Shown piece after piece: positions 30,701 to 39,593 of a stretch of 41,626 nt of DNA. The position numbers and the translations under genes were made by a program. Source of the stretch: CBFDBF01 sp050304615 (GTDB lineage: Bacteria > Pseudomonadota > Gammaproteobacteria > Chromatiales > Chromatiaceae); contig JBNLDW010000006.1 in the NCBI GenBank assembly GCA_050304615.1, positions 1-41,626 of the forward strand, in the 5' to 3' direction. The notes below the pieces were generated by a model. It was given only the letters and a program-made list of their open reading frames with translations, was not told the DNA's origin and did not search any database. The number at the start of each line of letters is the position of its first letter. The stretch's first letter is position 1.

Positions 30701-30706
30701 TTAGAA
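30587..30706 (+). repeat. attC recombination site
   Basis: R'' core GCCTAAC at 30587-30593 and R' core GTTAGAA at 30700-30706. Inside, CAGTGG (30603-30608) pairs with CCACTG (30686-30691), and a perfect 13-bp inner stem, CCATTTTTGTGGT with ACCACAAAAATGG, lies at about 30624-30670. The length of about 120 bases and TAACAA start resemble Vibrio-type VCR sites. Confidence 0.72.
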
Positions 30707-30721
30707 GGCTAGAGGGTCATT

Positions 30722-30877
30722 ATGATTGAATGGATTAGTGTAAGATCAAGCGCGATAAGAAAAATCGGTTACGACTCTTCAAATAGTCGAATGTACATAG
30801 ATTTTGAGGATAGCGACCCTTACTACACTTATTGCAGAGTACCAGAACACGCAGTAAAAGGGGTCAGAGCCCTTTAA
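30722..30877 (+). pseudogene. Truncated KTSC-domain protein
   Basis: Fifty-one codons, MIEWISVRSSAIRKIGYDSS..., then YTYCRVPEHAVKGVRAL and a stop. This is the KTSC domain (short proteins often beside toxins or lysyl-tRNA synthetase-like domains) but lacks the usual C-terminal SKGxYFN-type end. The loss coincides exactly with the 94-bp repeat that starts at 30852, so insertion of that repeat supplied a new stop. It begins right after the attC and was probably the next cassette. Confidence 0.65.
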
Positions 30878-30945
30878 TTATTCATAGGAGCGTATTATGC
30901 GAACATGGGATTCAGCAATATATAATAATAATCATATTACGCTTA
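30852..30945 (+). repeat. 94-bp direct repeat, copy 1
   Basis: Begins CAGTAAAAGGGGTCAGAG and ends CATATTACGCTTA. It differs at one base from 31361-31454. It contains a ribosome binding site, ATG and the first 16 codons of the gene at 30897. Confidence 0.9.
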
Positions 30946-31244
30946 TGAAGTGCCACATTGGAATGACAGTATTTTACGGCTTCCTGTACGGGGTTGTTGT
31001 GACATTGTTGCCACAAGATATTAATTCATCTTCATCCGCTATAGCCACTGGTTTCTTTTTATTGCCGGTTCTGCTCCACTTGGCTCTTTCTTATGGAAGC
31101 TACAAGCGAATTGAGATTTCCAGAAAAGTTTCGGAAATAGTTTTTGTGCTATTGATGTTAGCATTACCTATAGGAACTCTTCTGTCTATGTTTCTATTCC
31201 TCCCAGCTACGACTTGGAAGATACCAGATGAGAAGAAAGTCTAG
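30897..31244 (+). CDS. Small membrane protein, unknown
   Basis: A 115-residue protein, MRTWDSAIYNNNHITL..., with three hydrophobic helices (about 22-42, 50-70 and 80-102). Family not recognised. AGGAG precedes the ATG. The first 16 codons and leader are duplicated at 31361-31454. It is AT-rich relative to the core genes. Confidence 0.7.
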   Translation: MRTWDSAIYNNNHITLMKCHIGMTVFYGFLYGVVVTLLPQDINSSSSAIATGFFLLPVLLHLALSYGSYKRIEISRKVSEIVFVLLMLALPIGTLLSMFLFLPATTWKIPDEKKV

Positions 31245-31360
31245 GTCGTTGAGAGTGTAAAGGTGTAAAAGGGCTCTGACCCCTTTAATTATGAAGTTGT
31301 GGGTGTCCCCGCTTTCTTGACGTAAATTAAGACGCCAAGTTCGATTAGGTGAAATAACAC

Positions 31361-31454
31361 CAGTAAAAGGGGTCAGAGCCCTTTAATTATTCATAGGAGC
31401 GTATTATGCGAACATGGGATTCAGCAATATTTAATAATAATCATATTACGCTTA
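31361..31454 (+). repeat. 94-bp direct repeat, copy 2
   Basis: Copy of 30852-30945 with one substitution. Its right end abuts the inverted-repeat element at 31454-31559, so the duplicated gene start was cut off there. Confidence 0.9.
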
Positions 31455-31519
31455 AAATAAGTGGGGTCAGAGTAAACTTTTCCCAAATAAGTGGGGTGCT
31501 TCACTCTGACCCCACTTAA
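31406..31519 (+). pseudogene. Duplicated 5' fragment of the 30897 gene
   Basis: Reads MRTWDSAIFNNNHITL, identical but for Y9F to the gene at 30897, and then runs into the inverted-repeat element and stops after 37 codons. It is a truncated duplicate. Confidence 0.8.
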
Positions 31520-31559
31520 CTCTTTATCCCATAAAGTTTACTCTGACCCCACTTATTTT
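31454..31559. mobile_element. 106-bp MITE-like element with 27-bp perfect terminal inverted repeats
   Basis: The 27 bases at 31454-31480 (starting AAAATAAGTGGGGTCAGAG) are the exact complement of 31533-31559. A second nested pair, TAAGTGGGGT at 31488-31497 and ACCCCACTTA at 31509-31518, lies within. It has no coding capacity. GGGGTCAGAG-type palindromes of this kind are often associated with REP-associated (Y1/RAYT) transposases; none is in the window. Confidence 0.75.
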
Positions 31560-31561
31560 GA

Positions 31562-31964
31562 GTCTAGTACTGATAGCAAATGCAAAGAGCATAAGCCGGA
31601 CTACTCAAAATACGGCACAATAATTCATCTTGTTAGTAATCAGCCTACCGACGGAAAAAGTAATGGAAAAGAAACAAAAATATATTTTGCATACTCTGAT
31701 GGTACTGACCCCGTATCAGGTGAAAGTTTACGTATATCGTACAAAATAAATATGGATTCATTCTTGACCACTGGTAAGCCCACCCTTGAATCCGGGGTCG
31801 GTGAACCTGGGACAAGAATTACTTTCGATGGCGATAAAACCGATCCTTTTGAGCCAATCCCCGGTTTACGTGTTTGGGGTGGTTCAATTGATATTGATCC
31901 AGAGTGCGGAATGATTGTGCGTGCTAAATCAGAGGATGAAAAGCCCTGGTGGAAATTCTGGTGA
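31562..31964 (+). pseudogene. 3' fragment of an unknown gene cut by the MITE-like element
   Basis: The frame reads through the element from 31491. Only about 134 residues after it look genuine: SSTDSKCKEHKPDYSKYGTI..., an acidic, polar, beta-rich sequence ending EDEKPWWKFW. No start codon or ribosome binding site lies beyond the element, so the original N-terminus is lost. Family not recognised. Confidence 0.55.
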
Positions 31965-31993
31965 TAGAAGAAAATGGAGAGGTTGAGAAAAAC

Positions 31994-32045
31994 CGGGTCA
32001 GAACTCAATATTTTCTAATATTAGAAAAAACTGTGTTCCGACCCC
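31994..32045. repeat. Palindromic element, GGGTCAGAAC / GTTCCGACCCC arms
   Basis: Arms at 31994-32004 and 32035-32045 flank a perfect 18-bp AT palindrome (TTTTCTAATATTAGAAAA, 32011-32028). It is a diverged relative of the GGGGTCAGAG family and lies between the gene fragment and the J-domain gene. Confidence 0.6.
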
Positions 32046-32130
32046 ATTTTTTTGCAGAAACTGTTATAAACGTGATTCTACGGGTAGATAATATTGTTCT
32101 AACAGGTTGTATGAATATAGGTATTACAGG

Positions 32131-33831
32131 TTGAACTACTGGGATATTCTGGAAATTAAGCGGACTTCTGACAAGAAGCAGGTTAAGAGAGCCTACGCTA
32201 AATTATTGAAATATCATAAGCCGGAGCATGACCCTGATGGCTATCAACGCCTACGGGATGCCTTCGATCAGGCGATACAGTATTGCAAGCAGAATAGTGA
32301 TGGATCAGGGGGGGCGCGCTCGTCGGTACCACTCAATTCGGATAGCTATCAGAATTTAGGTGATGATGAACTCGGGCTTGCCCATACATCAAATCAAGCA
32401 TCAATCGATATTGAACAGATAAATTGCGACCAGGAGCTATATAAATATCGCGGTAAGATTGATGAAGAATCAAGAGGAGACTGGATTGCCGCCAATAACA
32501 TAAATAATAATGAACAGCTCAAGAAAGATGAACTCGATAGAAAAAGACAACATGAAGCTCAGGAAATACTGCGTATTCAACAAGACGCTGAACTCAATGC
32601 TAAACAGCAGCGAATCAAAGAACAGCAGGAGCATTTAATAGCCGATGAGCTTAACTCTATACTTTTGAATATATTATCTTTGAATGATGTATCCGATGCT
32701 ATAAGCGCCTTCCAGAACGCGATGAATACAGATGTTCTGCTTAATTTAAAAAATAGAAAGATGTTTGAGCAGGTGTGCTTTCGTTGCGCACTTGAGTGGG
32801 ACAACTCAATACAGTTTCCATCTGAGTTGTTTATGCAGATAGCGGATGAATTTGACTGGTACGGCAAAAACCCCACAGATCACTACTTTCTTGAGAATAT
32901 CGATACCTTGCGGGCAAGGATATCTGCAGGTGTGGAATATCAGGCGCTTGTAAAGCATGCAAAAAAGAGTGATTTTTCTCGGGCTACTGCAGATGACGTT
33001 AGCCAAAATGATGCTGCACAGATTATACTGGGCGCTTATCGCCCGATATTATTCAATATTAAGTTATTCATTCATAGTGACATTCCAGACGGCATAAAAA
33101 AGATACTGTATACGTTTACCGAGAAGTATCCTCTAGAGAGCTGCCCCGAGATAGATAACGAATCATTTCGTTGGTGGCTGCAGCGACAGAGTAAATATAA
33201 TTTTACTATCGCACATGTCTTTATGGGCGCAGCGTTTGCTACGCTCGTCGTATCTTGGGCTATGAGGAATAATAGTGACCCTATATCTGGGATGGCTCTG
33301 GTATTGGTATATGCGGTGTCTATGGCTGCCGGCTCTGTTGCTTCATGGTGGGTTTTGCGCTTTCTGTCGCACTGGTGGAGAAAAGTAGCGCCCACTATTA
33401 GGGGTGTGTTTGAAGAGATAGAACACAATCCCTATATTTATTATGGAGTAACTGTGCTGTATGTGCTGTTGTTTTTGTCATCTTCCTATACTGATGATCA
33501 GAATTATACAGTTTTGTGGTTTTCTATTGCTGGTGTGTTAGTGATCTTGTTATTGAGAAGCGCTATTCTATTTGTCTGTATAAATGCGATAGTATTTTTT
33601 TGCGTCGGCGCCTACCTGGAGGTGATTATATCGCATCAGGCATTTAAATATTTGTTTATCTATATTGGCATTGCTAGCTATTATGTATGGCTTGGCATTA
33701 TGCGTAAATTGCCTTCCAGAATATCTGGAATCTTCTCTGAGCGATTATTTGGTGCTCTTATATCACTTATACTGATATCTGGTTCATTGAGTTATTTGTC
33801 ATTGGTTACACTAAATGCAATTTATCAATAA
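32131..33831 (+). CDS. Membrane J-domain protein, DjlB/DjlC-like cochaperone
   Basis: About 566 residues. Residues 1-55 are a J domain (NYWDILEIKRTSDKKQVKRAYAKLL..., LRDAFDQAI), but the HPD tripeptide between helices II and III reads HKPEHDPD. A Gln/Glu-rich coiled-coil region follows (about 120-180), then a soluble helical part, and seven or so membrane helices from about 355 to the end. It directly precedes an HscC-type Hsp70, as djlB/djlC relate to hscC in E. coli. The start is uncertain: TTG at 32131 (MNYWDIL) fits the domain best, and another TTG lies at 32107. Both have weak ribosome binding sites. Confidence 0.78.
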   Translation: MNYWDILEIKRTSDKKQVKRAYAKLLKYHKPEHDPDGYQRLRDAFDQAIQYCKQNSDGSGGARSSVPLNSDSYQNLGDDELGLAHTSNQASIDIEQINCDQELYKYRGKIDEESRGDWIAANNINNNEQLKKDELDRKRQHEAQEILRIQQDAELNAKQQRIKEQQEHLIADELNSILLNILSLNDVSDAISAFQNAMNTDVLLNLKNRKMFEQVCFRCALEWDNSIQFPSELFMQIADEFDWYGKNPTDHYFLENIDTLRARISAGVEYQALVKHAKKSDFSRATADDVSQNDAAQIILGAYRPILFNIKLFIHSDIPDGIKKILYTFTEKYPLESCPEIDNESFRWWLQRQSKYNFTIAHVFMGAAFATLVVSWAMRNNSDPISGMALVLVYAVSMAAGSVASWWVLRFLSHWWRKVAPTIRGVFEEIEHNPYIYYGVTVLYVLLFLSSSYTDDQNYTVLWFSIAGVLVILLLRSAILFVCINAIVFFCVGAYLEVIISHQAFKYLFIYIGIASYYVWLGIMRKLPSRISGIFSERLFGALISLILISGSLSYLSLVTLNAIYQ

Positions 33832-33851
33832 TATTCAGGATACGAAATAAG

Positions 33852-35555
33852 ATGGCAGTTATTGGTATAGATCTTGGGACGACAAATAGTCTGGCTGCTT
33901 ACTGGAACGGTGATATTGCGGAACTGATTCCAAACGCACTCGATCAGATAATGACCCCCTCTGTTGTCGGCGTGGACGACGAGGGGCAGATTATAGTTGG
34001 CGAAGTTGCTAAGCAGCGTCTACAGACCCATCCAAATGAAACAATAGCCAACTTCAAACGCTATATGGGAACCAATAAATCTTTCGTGATAGGCAAAAAT
34101 AAATACCGCCCTGAAGAGTTGTCATCGCTTGTATTGCGTAGCTTGAAAGCAGATGCTGAAGCATTGCTGAATACAGAAATAACGGACGTAGTTATTAGTG
34201 TTCCTGCATATTTTAGTGATGTCCAGCGCAAGGCAACCAAGACAGCTGGGCGTCTCGCCGGCCTAAACGTTAGACGTTTGATTAATGAACCCACCGCGGC
34301 GGCAATAGCCTATGGGCTGCATCACAATGAGCATGATGATACAACGTTCTTGGTATTTGATATCGGTGGCGGAACCTTTGATGTTTCTATCCTAGAACTC
34401 TTTGAGGGGGTAATGCAGGTACATTCATCGTCTGGAGACAACAGGCTTGGAGGCGAAGACTTTGTCGATGTGCTGGTAACTGAATTCGCCAGAATTAATT
34501 CTTTAAAACTAGATAAGTTAAAGGGCAAGGATCTGGCTAACCTCAAGGCTTCTGCAGAGGCTTGTAAAAAGATATTGACTAGTAATGCTGAGTCGGCGAT
34601 GCAGTTGCAGTTAAAGAATAATACCATGTCTATGCACATAACTCGTGAACAATATGTCGATTTGTGTTCCGGGTTGCTGCAGCGACTTAGAAAACCGTTG
34701 GAGAGAGCTCTCAATGATGCGGACATACATAGCGGAGATCTGGATTCAGTCATTCTGGTCGGTGGCGCATCAAGGATGCCGATGATCCGTTCGCTTGCAT
34801 CGAAAATGCTGGGTCATATACCTTCTGCGCATATTAATCCGGATGAAATAGTAGCGCTTGGGACTGCGGTGCAAACTGGTCTAATGCAAGATGATAGTGC
34901 ACTAAAGGAAGTAGTTTTCACAGATGTTGCACCATACTCACTTGGCGTTGCTGTGGTCAATAAAAATAGTCATGAGCTAGACAAACAGTTGTTTCATCCG
35001 ATTATAGAGCGAAATTCTCCTGTCCCTGTTAGTCGTAGCGATATTTTACGTAGCGCAAGCAACAACCAGACCACAATTGAGGTAACAATATTCCAGGGAG
35101 AAGCAAGACTTGTGCGGGATAACATCAAATTAGGTCAGTTTATGCTTGGCATACCCAGAGGTCCTAAAGGCCAAGAAAGTATAGAGGTGCGGTTTACTTA
35201 TGATATCAATGGCCTGCTTGAGGTGGAGACAAAGGTGATCTCTACCGGGAATACAATGCGAATAGTGATTGAAGGTAATCCGGGGTTAATGACTGAAAAA
35301 GAAATAGAAAAACGTTTGGCGTCCCTGGCGGACTTAAAAATACATCCACGTGAAAAGCTTGAAAATGCCGTTCTTATTGCCAGAGGCGAACGTTTGTATG
35401 AAGAAGCATTGGGTGAAAAACGAGAGTATATTGCCGACATAATTAAGCAATTTGAGTCGATATTAAACCGACAGGATCCAGAGGAGATTTCAAAGGCAGT
35501 AGTCCAGATTACAGAGATATATGATAGCCTTGAAATGGATTCACCGCTGTATTGA
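33852..35555 (+). CDS. hscC: Hsp70-family chaperone HscC
   Basis: A 567-residue Hsp70, shorter than DnaK (about 640) and of HscC size. ATPase motifs: GIDLGTTNSLAAYW (5-18), INEPTAAAIAYG, FDIGGGTFDVSIL and ILVGGASRMPMIR. A substrate-binding beta domain follows (TDVAPYSLGV...), with a short helical lid and no EEVD-like tail. The J-protein gene ends 20 bases upstream, so the pair is probably an operon. Client proteins are unknown; in E. coli HscC has been linked to sigma70 inhibition. Confidence 0.92.
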   Translation: MAVIGIDLGTTNSLAAYWNGDIAELIPNALDQIMTPSVVGVDDEGQIIVGEVAKQRLQTHPNETIANFKRYMGTNKSFVIGKNKYRPEELSSLVLRSLKADAEALLNTEITDVVISVPAYFSDVQRKATKTAGRLAGLNVRRLINEPTAAAIAYGLHHNEHDDTTFLVFDIGGGTFDVSILELFEGVMQVHSSSGDNRLGGEDFVDVLVTEFARINSLKLDKLKGKDLANLKASAEACKKILTSNAESAMQLQLKNNTMSMHITREQYVDLCSGLLQRLRKPLERALNDADIHSGDLDSVILVGGASRMPMIRSLASKMLGHIPSAHINPDEIVALGTAVQTGLMQDDSALKEVVFTDVAPYSLGVAVVNKNSHELDKQLFHPIIERNSPVPVSRSDILRSASNNQTTIEVTIFQGEARLVRDNIKLGQFMLGIPRGPKGQESIEVRFTYDINGLLEVETKVISTGNTMRIVIEGNPGLMTEKEIEKRLASLADLKIHPREKLENAVLIARGERLYEEALGEKREYIADIIKQFESILNRQDPEEISKAVVQITEIYDSLEMDSPLY

Positions 35556-35737
35556 GAATAATGTCAGGAAATCTGAGGGTAAAAGGTGACGTATTTATTT
35601 TGTGCCCTACAGTCTAGTTGCTAACGTCCGCTTCGGGCACAGAAGGGAAGTGGGGTGCTGCGCTGTGCAAGGAAGGCTTATGGGCGTGGAATATTCTAGG
35701 TGGTTACTTGAGTGCGAGCGCCTACAAAGTGTCTACA
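35556..35737. other. Non-coding gap after hscC
   Basis: No gene. GTGACGTATTTATTT (about 35587) resembles the stretch after the TPR-methyltransferase gene, and a CTAACGTCCGC / GGGCA segment (about 35620-35640) looks like a decayed repeat. Confidence 0.4.
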
Positions 35738-35763
35738 TGAAAAATCCGGCATCTGCCGGATTT
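35738..35763 (-). terminator. Intrinsic terminator after tRNA-Ile2
   Basis: On the minus strand AAATCCGGCA, a two-base loop, TGCCGGATTT, then a short T-run (TTTTTC). It lies about 20 bases beyond the tRNA 3' end and closes the rpoD-tRNA direction. Confidence 0.85.
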
Positions 35764-35783
35764 ATGTAACTCATTGAATTAAT

Positions 35784-35860
<77 letters not shown>

Positions 35861-35923
35861 GCTGTATTGTTAGCCCCAGACCGGCTGTTGCCAGGCCCGG
35901 GATTCAAGATTGTACACCTGTTG

Positions 35924-37744
35924 TTATTCGTTATCGAGAAAGCTGTGCAGTTTTTCTGAGCGCGAGGGGTGGCGCAGTTTGCGCAGGGCCTTGGCCTCGA
36001 TCTGCCGTATACGCTCACGAGTAACGTCAAACTGTTTACCTACCTCTTCCAGTGTGTGGTCGGTATTCATGTCGATACCAAAGCGCATACGCAGTACCTT
36101 GGCCTCGCGTGAGGTTAGTCCGGCCAGCATCTTCTGGGTAGATTCACATAGTCCCTCTCCGGTGGCGGCATCGATTGGGGATACCACTCCAGAATCCTCG
36201 ATAAAGTCGCCCAGATGCGAGTCTTCATCATCCCCGATTGGGGTCTCCATAGAGATCGGCTCTTTGGCGATCTTGAGGACCTTGCGTACCTTGTCCTCCG
36301 GCATCTCCATCCGCTCTGCCAGCTCCTCTGGAGTGGCCTCACGCCCCATCTCTTGCACCATCTGGCGGGAGATGCGGTTAAGCTTGTTGATGGTCTCAAT
36401 CATATGTACCGGGATACGGATGGTACGGGCCTGATCCGCGATAGAGCGGGTGATGGCCTGCCGGATCCACCAAGTGGCATAGGTTGAGAATTTATAGCCA
36501 CGCCTGTATTCAAATTTGTCTACTGCCTTCATCAGGCCGATATTGCCCTCCTGGATCAGATCCAGGAACTGCAGGCCGCGATTGGTATATTTTTTGGCGA
36601 TAGAGATAACCAGACGCAGGTTGGCCTCCACCATGTCCTTCTTGGCGCGGCGTGCCTTGGCCTCGCCGATGGTCATCTTACGGTTGATCTCTTTGATCTC
36701 ACCGATAGAGAGGCCGCTGCTCTTTTCTATGCCGAGCAGTTTTTTCTGCGCGCGCTGTACGTCTTTGGCCACCTGCTGCAGCCCCTCAGAGTACGATTTC
36801 CCCTCTTCAATCTGTTCGTTTATCCAGTTGAGGTTGGTCTCATTATCTGGAAAGCTGGTGATAAAGCTTTTGCGTGGCATTCCTGCTATCTGCACACATA
36901 GATCCATGGCATTACGTTCCTGCGTGCGGATCTGGGCAATGGTCTCCTGCATGTTTTTTACCAGCGAGAGGAATACTACAGGCAGCAGTTTGAATTCGAG
37001 AAATGTTTCTGTAACACGCTCTACCGCCTTAATGGTTGCTGGATCAGCATTGCCATTGCTCTCCATGCTGGCGAGCAGCAGTTTGTAGCGTTTCTTAAGT
37101 TTGACTACCTTTTTCTTGGCCTCTTCCGGATCAGGACCTCGGTTTGCATCGTCATCCTCTACCTCCTCAACGTTACTATCGTCAGCGTTGTGCGGTGGAG
37201 GGGGGGTGATCTCATCCGATTCGTTGGGATCGACAAAGCCACTGATTACGTCGGTAAGACGCATATCCTCAGAGTGCACTTTGTCCATCATCTCAAGCAC
37301 CTTAGCGATGGTGTCGGGATAGGTGGAGAGTGCCGCGAGAACCTGGTTTAGACCGGCCTCTATGCGTTTTGCGATCTTGAGCTCACCCTCTCTGGTTAGT
37401 AGCTCAACTGTTCCCATCTCACGCATGTACATACGTACCGGGTCGGTGGTACGGCCAAATTCGCTATCGACACTGGCCAGTGCTGCTGCTGCGGCCTCGG
37501 CGGTATCTTCATCGGTTGAGACCGCGGTGTCAGTAATAGTCTGCTCATCGGCATCTGGGGCCGATTCGAGTACAGAAATCCCCATCTCGTTGATCATACG
37601 GATTATCTCCTCAATTTGATCTGCTGCCACAACGCTATCTGGCAGATGATCGTTGACCTCGGCATAGGTAAGAAAACCCTTATCCTTGCCCTTTGAGATC
37701 AGCTGTTTGAGTTGAGATTGTTGTTGTTTTGGATCCATATTCAA
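35924..37744 (-). CDS. rpoD: RNA polymerase primary sigma factor sigma70
   Basis: A 606-residue housekeeping sigma. It has the acidic region 1.1 and region 1.2 (DPVRMYMREMG near 100), then the non-conserved acidic insert. Region 2 follows with FLDLIQEGNIGLMKAVDKFEYRRGYKFSTYATWWIRQAI, then region 3 and region 4 with the helix-turn-helix TLEEVGKQFDVTRERIRQIEAKALRKLRH. It is the third gene of the classic rpsU-(yqeY)-dnaG-rpoD macrodomain, 75 bases after dnaG, where a separate promoter is common. Confidence 0.98.
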   Translation of the reverse strand: MNMDPKQQQSQLKQLISKGKDKGFLTYAEVNDHLPDSVVAADQIEEIIRMINEMGISVLESAPDADEQTITDTAVSTDEDTAEAAAAALASVDSEFGRTTDPVRMYMREMGTVELLTREGELKIAKRIEAGLNQVLAALSTYPDTIAKVLEMMDKVHSEDMRLTDVISGFVDPNESDEITPPPPHNADDSNVEEVEDDDANRGPDPEEAKKKVVKLKKRYKLLLASMESNGNADPATIKAVERVTETFLEFKLLPVVFLSLVKNMQETIAQIRTQERNAMDLCVQIAGMPRKSFITSFPDNETNLNWINEQIEEGKSYSEGLQQVAKDVQRAQKKLLGIEKSSGLSIGEIKEINRKMTIGEAKARRAKKDMVEANLRLVISIAKKYTNRGLQFLDLIQEGNIGLMKAVDKFEYRRGYKFSTYATWWIRQAITRSIADQARTIRIPVHMIETINKLNRISRQMVQEMGREATPEELAERMEMPEDKVRKVLKIAKEPISMETPIGDDEDSHLGDFIEDSGVVSPIDAATGEGLCESTQKMLAGLTSREAKVLRMRFGIDMNTDHTLEEVGKQFDVTRERIRQIEAKALRKLRHPSRSEKLHSFLDNE

Positions 37745-37819
37745 GACGCTATTAGGTTGAGTGTAAAGTACAAACGTGAAGCGATTAAATATAACACTGT
37801 TTACGGCTATGCTCCAGTG

Positions 37820-39553
37820 CTACTTCTGACCAGCTTCCCCAGAGAGCAGCGTGGTTAGCTGCTGTTTTTCGGTGGCGTTAAGCCCCTCTTTGTCCGCTTT
37901 GGTCAACAGTCGTTCCAGCTCATCTTCTACCAACTGCTCCTCCAGGCGCGACAGGGCCCCGCGAAATTCGGCCTCTAGCCCCTCTGCTGGGATCTGCATT
38001 TCAGCAGCGGCCAATCTGCTTAGGTGGTTGTATCCCTCACGATCACGCCACCTTTCTATTAGCTGAACAGAGGTAAGATTAGGCTGGATCTCTATTAATT
38101 CAAGCAATTCCGCCAATAATATGCTGCCGGGCGATGCTAGTTTGCGCCAACTGGAGGGTAATTCTGGCAGCAGTGCCAGCCCTGGCTCCTGCAGTAGCAG
38201 AGTGATGGCCAGACGTAGCGGGGTCATGGTTTGCCTGCCTCCACGCGGTGGTGGGGAGGCCTTGCGTTGCGGCCGTTCTGTACCATTACCCAGGGATAGA
38301 TTGACCCCAATCAGGGTGCTTAGTTTTTTCTGCATCAGTTGCCGAAACACCCCCTGCGGGAGTTGTGACAGTAGTGGTTTGGCCAGTTCGGACAGTTTGG
38401 CCTGTCCCGCCGGGGTTTCCATATCGACCTGTTCGGTGAGCTGGTCGAACAGAAAGCTGGAGAGCGGCGTGGCCTGCTCGATGCGTTCAGCAAATGATTC
38501 CATCCCCTCTTTTCTGATCATGCTGTCTGGGTCTTCACCATCCGGGAGGAAGAGAAAGCGTACCTCCCGGCCATCCTGCATCATCGGCAGGGCGGTGGAG
38601 AGCGCCTTCCAGCCTGCCTTACGCCCCGCATTGTCACCGTCAAAACAGAAGATCACCTCAGAAGTGGTACGAAACAGCCGCTGCAGATGCTCCGGGGTGG
38701 TCGCCGTGCCGAGGGTGGCAACGGCATAGTGGATGCCAAACTGGGCCAGGGCCACAACATCCATGTAGCCCTCTACCACCAGTAGGCGCTTCAGGGTTTT
38801 TACCGCTTTACGTGCCTCATACAGGCCGTATAGCTCTCTCCCTTTGTGGAAGATCGGGGTTTCAGGGGAGTTGAGGTATTTGGGTTCGCCGCTCCCGAGA
38901 ATCCTGCCACCAAAGGCGATCACCTGGCCACGATAGTTGCGGATGGGGAACATGATCCGCTCGCGAAAGCGGTCATAGCATTTACCCTCGGGTTCCGAAA
39001 TCATGCCGGTGGTGCGTAGCTGCTCTAATCCTTCCTTGCTCTGGCCCATTTGCTTGATCAGGTTGTCCCACCCTGGGGGGGCAAAGCCGATGCCGAAGGT
39101 AGCGGCAATCTCTCCACTTAGACCGCGCTGCTGCAGGTAGTCCACCGCGCTTTTCGCCTGTGGGTGCTGGCGCAACTGCTGTTGGTAGAAGTTGGCTACC
39201 TGCTCCATGGTCGCGTACAGGGGGCGGTAGTCAGGGCCTTCGAAGCCGCTGGTCTCACGTGGTACCTCCAGCCCCTCTCGTTGGGCCAGCTCCTCTATCG
39301 CCTCGACAAAGTCTAGGTTGTCATACTCCATCAGAAAGCTGATGGCCGAGCCGTGGGCGCCGCAGCCAAAGCAGTGGTAGAACTGTTTCTCCCGGCTAAC
39401 GGTGAAGGAGGGGGTCTTTTCGTTGTGGAACGGGCAGCAGGCCTGATAGTCCTTGCCACCCTTTTTTAGGGCCACACGGCTGTCAATCAGGTCGACAATA
39501 TCTACCCGGTTTAGTAGTTCATCAATGAATTGAGAAGGGATTCTACCGGCCAT
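37820..39553 (-). CDS. dnaG: DNA primase
   Basis: A 577-residue primase. The CHC2 zinc finger is Cys40, His43, Cys61 and Cys64; the TOPRIM domain shows VVEGYMDVVAL and CFDGDNAGRKA; the C-terminal region is the DnaB-binding helical domain. It lays RNA primers for both strands. Second or third gene of the macrodomain, 40 bases downstream of yqeY. An in-frame ATG at 39553 begins MAGRIPSQFI, the normal start. Confidence 0.97.
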   Translation of the reverse strand: MAGRIPSQFIDELLNRVDIVDLIDSRVALKKGGKDYQACCPFHNEKTPSFTVSREKQFYHCFGCGAHGSAISFLMEYDNLDFVEAIEELAQREGLEVPRETSGFEGPDYRPLYATMEQVANFYQQQLRQHPQAKSAVDYLQQRGLSGEIAATFGIGFAPPGWDNLIKQMGQSKEGLEQLRTTGMISEPEGKCYDRFRERIMFPIRNYRGQVIAFGGRILGSGEPKYLNSPETPIFHKGRELYGLYEARKAVKTLKRLLVVEGYMDVVALAQFGIHYAVATLGTATTPEHLQRLFRTTSEVIFCFDGDNAGRKAGWKALSTALPMMQDGREVRFLFLPDGEDPDSMIRKEGMESFAERIEQATPLSSFLFDQLTEQVDMETPAGQAKLSELAKPLLSQLPQGVFRQLMQKKLSTLIGVNLSLGNGTERPQRKASPPPRGGRQTMTPLRLAITLLLQEPGLALLPELPSSWRKLASPGSILLAELLELIEIQPNLTSVQLIERWRDREGYNHLSRLAAAEMQIPAEGLEAEFRGALSRLEEQLVEDELERLLTKADKEGLNATEKQQLTTLLSGEAGQK

Positions 39554-39593
39554 GGCATCATCTGAGCCTCTGGAAGGGTGGTAGGGATACTAC

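Noticed and set aside
35910..37619. Several long plus-strand frames opposite rpoD
   Set aside because: Shadows of rpoD codon bias; Ser/Arg-rich with no domain.
38121..38729. 202-codon plus-strand frame opposite dnaG
   Set aside because: Antisense shadow, no ribosome binding site or family.
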